Shown piece after piece: positions 38,296 to 42,896 of a stretch of 42,896 nucleotides of DNA (position 1 is its first letter; each line of letters begins with the position of its first letter). The position numbers and the translations under genes are program-made. The DNA is from JAOTYV01 sp041557595 (GTDB lineage: Bacteria > Pseudomonadota > Alphaproteobacteria > UBA8366), in contig JBFFGE010000013.1 of NCBI GenBank assembly GCA_041557595.1, positions 1 through 42,896 on the forward strand. The letters are read 5' to 3'. A model generated the notes under the pieces. It made no database searches and was not told the DNA's origin. It saw nothing but the letters and a program-made list of their open reading frames with translations.

Positions 38296-40650
38296 TTAGC
38301 CTGAGCGGCGCGGCGCCATGCCGTTCATCGCGCGCCAGATCCGTTCGGGCGTCGCGGGGCCGGTAAAATTGCCGGCGTCCGCGTCGCCGTTCAGGGAAGC
38401 GATCGCGTCGCCGATGGCGCTGGCGACCGCCGGATAGGCGGCCACCGCGCCGGCTTCGCCGCAGCCTTTCACGCCGAGCGGGTTGGTCGTGCAGGTCGTG
38501 CCGTTGAACGTCACGTCGAAGGCGGGCAGGTCGGCGGCGCGCGGCATCGCGTAATCCATGAACGAGGCGGAGAGCAGCTGTCCGGTACTCTCCTCATAGA
38601 CCGCGTGTTCCATCAGCGCCTGGCCGATCCCCTGGGCGATCGCGCCGTGGACCTGGCCCCGGGCGACCATGGGATTGATGATCTCGCCGTAATCGTCGAC
38701 GGCCGCATAGCGGACCACCGCGACCGCGCCGGTTTCCGGATCGATCTCCACCTCGGCGATGTGGCAGCCGTTCGGGTAGGTCATCGCTTTGCGGATGAAT
38801 TCCTGCGCCGTGTCGAGGCCGATGTCGCCGTCCCCGGATTGCAGGCCGCTTTCGCGCGCGATCCGCGCCACCGCGAACAGGTCGAGCGCGCGGTCGGTGC
38901 CGCCGACGCGGAACTGGCCGTCGGCGAACTCGATATCCGCGTCCGCCGCTTCCAGGGCCCGGGCGGCGATGCGCCGGCCCTTCTCGATGATCTTCTCCGT
39001 TGCCAGATAGATCGCCGTGCCGCCCATATAGGTCGAGCGCGAGCTGCCATGCCCGCCGCCTTTCGAGATGATGGCGGTGTCGCCCTGACGATAGCCAACC
39101 CGGTCGAACGGAACGCCGAGCCGGCCGGCGACGATTTGCGGAAACGTGGTCTCGTGTCCCTGGCCGATCGATTGGGTACCGGTGGTCAGGGTGACGGTGT
39201 CGTCGTCGTCGAAGCGGATTTCTACTTTTTCCTCGGGGGCTCCGCCGGTTCCCTTAATGTGATAGGCGAAGCCGAGACCGCGACGGAGACCGCGCGCTTC
39301 GGAATCGCGCCGCCGGTCCTCGAAGCCCCGGGCGTGCTCCAGCGCCGCGTCCAGGTTAGCGTTGAAATTGCCGCTGTCGATCGTCGTGCCCGACACGTTC
39401 TTATAGGGCATGGCGCTGGCGGGGATCAGGTTGCGCCGCCGGATGTCGGCGCGGTCGATCGCCATCTCGCGGGCGGCACGGTCGATCAGGCGCTCGAGGA
39501 TGTTGACGGATTCGGCGAAGCCGGGTCCCCGTGTGACGCCGATCGGCACCGTGTTGGTCGTGACCGCGCCGATGGTGAGGCGGAGCGCCGGGATCCGGTA
39601 GACCGTGTTTGGCAGGGCCATGTATTGGTAGAGCGGGACGCGCGCGCTGGAGCCGCAAAGATAGGCCCCGAGATTGGCCCAACTGCCGATGCGCAAGGCG
39701 AGAAAATGACCCTCGGCGTCGAGCGCGAGCGCGGCTTCCGCGTGGTGATCCCTTGCTTGATGATCCGAGACGAAACCGGCGCCGCGGTCGTTGATCCATT
39801 TTACCGGCAGCCTGACGGTGCGCGCCGCCCACAGGGTCAGGATTTGCTCCACATAGGAAAAGTTCTTGGTGCCGAAGCCGCCGCCCACATCGGGCGCGAC
39901 GAACCGCAGGCGTTCCTTGGGGATACCGAGGGCCGCGGCGATATTGTCGCGACCGACGTGGAGGCTTTGGCTCGAAAGATGAAGCGTGTAGTCGCCGGTA
40001 TCGCCATCGTAGATGCCGATCGCGCCGCGCGTCTCCATCGGATTGGTGACGATGCGGTGGTTGTAGACCGTCAGCCGTGCCACATGCGCCGCGTCGTCGA
40101 ACGCGCGCCCGGTCGCCGCCGCATCGCCGGTTTGCCATTGATGGACGATGTTGCCCGGGATGTCGTCGCTCAGTTGCGCCGCGCCGTCGGCCAGCGCCGC
40201 CGCGGCGGTCGTCACCGCCGGCAGCGGCGCGTAGTCCACGCGAATGCGTTCCGCCGCATCCCATGCTTCGGCGAGGCTGCGCGCGACGACCAGCGCGACC
40301 GGCTGTCCCACATGGCGCACCCGGTCGGTTGCGAGCGGCGGATAGGGCGTGTAGGCGAACGGCTCTCCGCTGTGTTCGTTGACCCGTTCCGTGGGCGGCA
40401 GCGGAGCGATCCCGGCGGCGTCCTGGTCCTTGCCCGTGAGGACCGTCAATACGCCCGGACTTCGAGCGGCGTCGTCCGTGTCGATGCCGCGCAGTTCGGC
40501 ATGGGCATGGGGCGATCGCAGGATCGCGGCATACGCCATGCCGTCGAACACGATATCGTCGATATAGTTCCCATGGCCGGTCAGGAACCGTTCGTCTTCG
40601 ATGCGTTTGCGGGTCAGGCCGATTTCGGAGTGTGCGGTGTGCGTTGCCAT
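38296..40650 (-). CDS. Molybdopterin-binding large subunit, xanthine dehydrogenase/CO-dehydrogenase family
   Basis: A 784-residue molybdenum hydroxylase large subunit. The N-terminal segment KRIEDERFLTGHGNYIDDIV is typical of CoxL-like proteins. The cofactor-binding loop GGGFGTK is at 256-262, the mid region TRGPGFAES at 373-381, IGQGHETTFPQIVAGRLGVP is the next cofactor segment, and the catalytic Glu732 lies in GVKGCGEAGAV. The AYxCSFR loop of true aerobic CO dehydrogenase is absent, so another carbon or heterocycle substrate is likely. These enzymes need a 2Fe-2S small subunit and usually an FAD medium subunit; neither lies beside it, so it is an orphan here. It is divergent from pepA. Confidence 0.9.
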   Translation of the reverse strand: MATHTAHSEIGLTRKRIEDERFLTGHGNYIDDIVFDGMAYAAILRSPHAHAELRGIDTDDAARSPGVLTVLTGKDQDAAGIAPLPPTERVNEHSGEPFAYTPYPPLATDRVRHVGQPVALVVARSLAEAWDAAERIRVDYAPLPAVTTAAAALADGAAQLSDDIPGNIVHQWQTGDAAATGRAFDDAAHVARLTVYNHRIVTNPMETRGAIGIYDGDTGDYTLHLSSQSLHVGRDNIAAALGIPKERLRFVAPDVGGGFGTKNFSYVEQILTLWAARTVRLPVKWINDRGAGFVSDHQARDHHAEAALALDAEGHFLALRIGSWANLGAYLCGSSARVPLYQYMALPNTVYRIPALRLTIGAVTTNTVPIGVTRGPGFAESVNILERLIDRAAREMAIDRADIRRRNLIPASAMPYKNVSGTTIDSGNFNANLDAALEHARGFEDRRRDSEARGLRRGLGFAYHIKGTGGAPEEKVEIRFDDDDTVTLTTGTQSIGQGHETTFPQIVAGRLGVPFDRVGYRQGDTAIISKGGGHGSSRSTYMGGTAIYLATEKIIEKGRRIAARALEAADADIEFADGQFRVGGTDRALDLFAVARIARESGLQSGDGDIGLDTAQEFIRKAMTYPNGCHIAEVEIDPETGAVAVVRYAAVDDYGEIINPMVARGQVHGAIAQGIGQALMEHAVYEESTGQLLSASFMDYAMPRAADLPAFDVTFNGTTCTTNPLGVKGCGEAGAVAAYPAVASAIGDAIASLNGDADAGNFTGPATPERIWRAMNGMAPRRSG

Positions 40651-40871
40651 GTCGCTGTCGATCGGTGCTTCGATGGGGATGGTCGATGCTACCGCCCGGC
40701 GGGCGCGGATGCCAGGAAGGTGAGCGGGAATCGTGGAATTGCCCGCGGCATGGGACTTTCATTTTTGGCCAGCGCCGCTACAGTGCGAGCGATTCCGTCG
40801 ACCGCCGGTTCCGCTCCGGCAGCGGTCGCGATCCCGTCGTCGCCCTGTTTTCTCACAGATGAGGCTAGCGC

Positions 40872-42347
40872 ATGAAAATCACTTTCGCCGAACCCGGCAT
40901 TCCCAAAAAAGGCGCCCTGGTCGTCGGCGTCGCCGAGGGCAAGAAACTCGGCCCGGCCGCGAAACAGGCCGACCAGGCGTCCGGCGGTGCGGTCGCCCGC
41001 GCGCTCAAATCCAGCACGTTCGAAGGCAAGCCGAAGCAGCTGCTCGATATTGTCGCGCCGGCCGGAATGCCCGTAAGCCGAATCGTGTTGATGGGGCTCG
41101 GCAAGACGCTGGATGAGCGGGGCGAGATCGATCTGGGCGGGTGCGTCCAGGCGCATTTGGAAGCGGCGGGGGAAAGCCATGCGACCATCGCCGTGGACCT
41201 TGGTGTCGCCGAGCCGGCTGTCGCCGCGGCGCGGATCGGCTATGGCGCGCTGTTGCGCAGCTATCGTTTCGACAAATACCGCACCCAAAAAGACAAGAAG
41301 AAAAAGCCGTCGCTTGACGGAGTGACCGTGTCGGTCAAGGGCAGCGCGGCGGCGCGGCGTCACTTCGGGCCGATGAGCAAGATCGCCGACGGCGTGTTCT
41401 TCACCCGCGACCTGGTGTCGGAGCCGCCGAACATCCTCTATCCGGCGAGTTTCGCGACCATGGCGCGCGGCCTCACCAAGCTCGGGGTCAAAGTCGAGGT
41501 GCTCGGCGAAAAGCAGATGGAAAAGCTCGGCATGGGGTCGCTGCTCGGCGTCGGCCAGGGGTCGCGCCGGGAGAGCAAACTCGTCGTCATGCAATGGAAC
41601 GGCGCCGCCAAATCTAAGCAGCCCATCGCCTTTGTGGGCAAGGGCGTCACCTTCGACACGGGCGGCATCTCGCTGAAGCCCGGCGCGGGCATGGGCGAGA
41701 TGAAGTGGGACATGGGCGGCGCGGGCGCCGTCTCCGGCTTGATGAAGGCGCTGGCCGGGCGGAAGGCGAAGGCGAACGTCATCGGCATCCTCGGCCTGGT
41801 CGAGAACATGCCCGACGGCAACGCGCAACGGCCGGGCGATGTGGTCAAATCGATGTCGGGTCAGACGATCGAGATCCTCAACACCGACGCCGAAGGCCGA
41901 TTGGTGCTCGCGGATGCGCTCTGGTATTGCCAGAAGCGGTTCAAGCCCAAATTCATGGTCGATCTCGCGACCCTGACCGGCGCGATTATCGTCAGCCTCG
42001 GCCATGAATATGCGGGTCTGTTTTCGAACGACGATAAACTGTCCGAGGCGCTGATCGCGGCCGGCGAGGCGACCGGCGAGAAAGTCTGGCGCATGCCGAT
42101 CGGCGAGGCGTTCGACAAGATGATCGACAGCGAAATTGCCGATATGAAGAACATCGGCGACCGGGATGCGGGCTCGATCACCGCCGCGCAATTCCTGCAG
42201 CGCTTTACCAACAAGGTGCCGTGGGCGCATCTGGATATCGCCGGAATGGCCTGGACAAGCAAACCTGCCGATACGGTGCCGAAGGGCGGGGCGGGGTACG
42301 GCGTGCGGCTGCTCGACCGGCTCGTGCGCGATAATTACGAGGGTTGA
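40872..42347 (+). CDS. pepA: Leucyl aminopeptidase (M17 family, PepA)
   Basis: A 491-residue cytosolic aminopeptidase that removes N-terminal residues in a hexameric two-metal enzyme. Metal and catalytic residues are visible: Lys257 and Asp262 in VGKGVTFDTGG, Asp280 in MKWDMGGAG, and Asp339, Glu341 and Arg343 in the M17 signature NTDAEGRL. The N-terminal domain (1-170) is the usual variable macro-like domain, with a Lys-rich patch TQKDKKKKPS. PepA homologues in some bacteria also bind DNA. holC follows 19 bases later, a frequent alphaproteobacterial pair. In relatives pepA is usually divergent from lptF; here about 9 kb separates them. Confidence 0.96.
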   Translation: MKITFAEPGIPKKGALVVGVAEGKKLGPAAKQADQASGGAVARALKSSTFEGKPKQLLDIVAPAGMPVSRIVLMGLGKTLDERGEIDLGGCVQAHLEAAGESHATIAVDLGVAEPAVAAARIGYGALLRSYRFDKYRTQKDKKKKPSLDGVTVSVKGSAAARRHFGPMSKIADGVFFTRDLVSEPPNILYPASFATMARGLTKLGVKVEVLGEKQMEKLGMGSLLGVGQGSRRESKLVVMQWNGAAKSKQPIAFVGKGVTFDTGGISLKPGAGMGEMKWDMGGAGAVSGLMKALAGRKAKANVIGILGLVENMPDGNAQRPGDVVKSMSGQTIEILNTDAEGRLVLADALWYCQKRFKPKFMVDLATLTGAIIVSLGHEYAGLFSNDDKLSEALIAAGEATGEKVWRMPIGEAFDKMIDSEIADMKNIGDRDAGSITAAQFLQRFTNKVPWAHLDIAGMAWTSKPADTVPKGGAGYGVRLLDRLVRDNYEG

Positions 42348-42366
42348 ACCGGGCGGGACGCCGGCA

Positions 42367-42825
42367 ATGGAAATCCGCTTCTACCACTTGCAGCACATGG
42401 CGCTCGAGCGTGCGCTGCCGCAGCTGCTCGAAAAATCGCTGGAGCGCGGCTGGCGCGCGGTGGTCATGGCGGGTTCGGAAGAACGGGTGGAGGCGCTGAA
42501 CGGTCAGCTCTGGACCTATGGCAAGGACAGTTTCCTGCCGCATGGCAGCCAAAAGGACGGAAACCCCGAGATGCAGCCGGTCTGGCTGACCCATCTCGAT
42601 GAAAATCCGAACGCCGCCACGGTCCTGTTTCTGGTCGATGGCGCGAACAGCGGCAGGATCGGCGCGTACGATCTGTGCTGCGATCTGTTCGACGGCCGCG
42701 ACGAGGCCGCGGTCGAGGAGGCGCGCGGACGCTGGACCGCGTGCAAGGAGGCGGGTCACAAGCTGACCTACTGGCAGCAAACCGAGGCCGGCGGCTGGGA
42801 AATCAAGGCCGAGGAAAACGGTTAA
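42367..42825 (+). CDS. holC: DNA polymerase III chi subunit
   Basis: A 152-residue HolC protein, part of the clamp-loader complex that links it to single-stranded-DNA-binding protein. The N-terminus MEIRFYHLQHMALERALPQL with LEKSLERGWRAVVM is the standard start (xFYHL, then a helix and RG-RAVV). EERVEALNGQLWTYGKDSFL and PHG follow, the conserved Leu-Trp-x-Tyr-x-x-x-x-Phe-Leu-Pro-His motif. NAATVLFLVDGA and the helix DEAAVEEARGRWTACKEAGH with KLTYWQQ complete the fold. It lies directly after pepA, probably in one operon. The remaining 71 bases of the window hold nothing I can support. Confidence 0.94.
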   Translation: MEIRFYHLQHMALERALPQLLEKSLERGWRAVVMAGSEERVEALNGQLWTYGKDSFLPHGSQKDGNPEMQPVWLTHLDENPNAATVLFLVDGANSGRIGAYDLCCDLFDGRDEAAVEEARGRWTACKEAGHKLTYWQQTEAGGWEIKAEENG

Positions 42826-42896
42826 GGTTCGCGTCGGCGCATTTCAGCGCAAGAGTCCGAATTGCGATAAAATTCATGTCACCCCGGACAAGCGGC

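Noticed and set aside
38605..40875. 756-codon open frame antisense to the molybdenum hydroxylase gene
   Set aside because: Its peptide lacks any domain, is rich in Arg, Asp, Gly and Ala, and mirrors the GC-rich third positions of the real gene on the other strand.

Overview
This 42.9 kb window is ordinary, moderately GC-rich bacterial chromosome, almost certainly alphaproteobacterial. The evidence is the conserved housekeeping set yicC-gmk, rsmA-pdxA-surA-lptD-lptG-lptF and pepA-holC, together with the sequence style of RsmA, LptD and the copper genes. I see no tRNA, rRNA, insertion sequence, phage gene or CRISPR array. A genus cannot be named from this sequence.

Layout. 1-8.1 kb: the tail of an FAD flavoprotein, a Cys-rich lipoprotein, an enoyl-CoA hydratase/carboxylesterase pair, a TauD-like dioxygenase, a YjdF-like membrane protein, an ergothioneine EgtB gene interrupted by one in-frame TGA, a VOC protein and an EEP-family phosphoesterase. 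8.1-13.5 kb: a di-heme peroxidase lipoprotein with a small exported protein, divergent from a copper operon (cupredoxin, CopA-type multicopper oxidase, CopB). A convincing CueR/HmrR-type MerR-family promoter drives the copper operon. 13.5-18.4 kb: GNAT and SRPBCC genes, then a peptide ABC transporter (binding protein interrupted by an in-frame TAA, two permeases, no ATPase genes). 18.4-31.9 kb: an SDR, yicC-gmk, and the LPS-transport/biogenesis cluster lptF, lptG-lptD-surA-pdxA-rsmA. This cluster is split by three opposite-strand genes that look like the polyprenyl-phosphate arabinose pathway (UbiA-type phosphoribosyltransferase, DprE1-like oxidase, DprE2-like reductase). 31.9-40.7 kb: Na+/alanine symporter, universal stress protein, small basic protein, PhyH-like dioxygenase, RadD-like helicase, an AT-rich orphan gene with a structured terminator-like element, and an orphan molybdenum hydroxylase large subunit. 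40.9-42.8 kb: pepA-holC.

How it fits together. lptF, lptG and lptD encode parts of the LPS export bridge. The arabinose-donor cassette lodged between lptF and lptG suggests that a cell-surface glycan, possibly LPS, carries D-arabinofuranose; this is inference. The copper block is a self-contained periplasmic detoxification unit. Two otherwise intact genes each carry a single premature stop at a position where the family has a sense codon, and the two stops differ (TGA and TAA). Base errors or recent nonsense mutations are therefore more likely than recoding.

The most noteworthy items are the arabinose cassette and its position, the CueR-type promoter, the interrupted egtB and transporter genes, and the AT-rich orphan gene with its nested inverted repeat.
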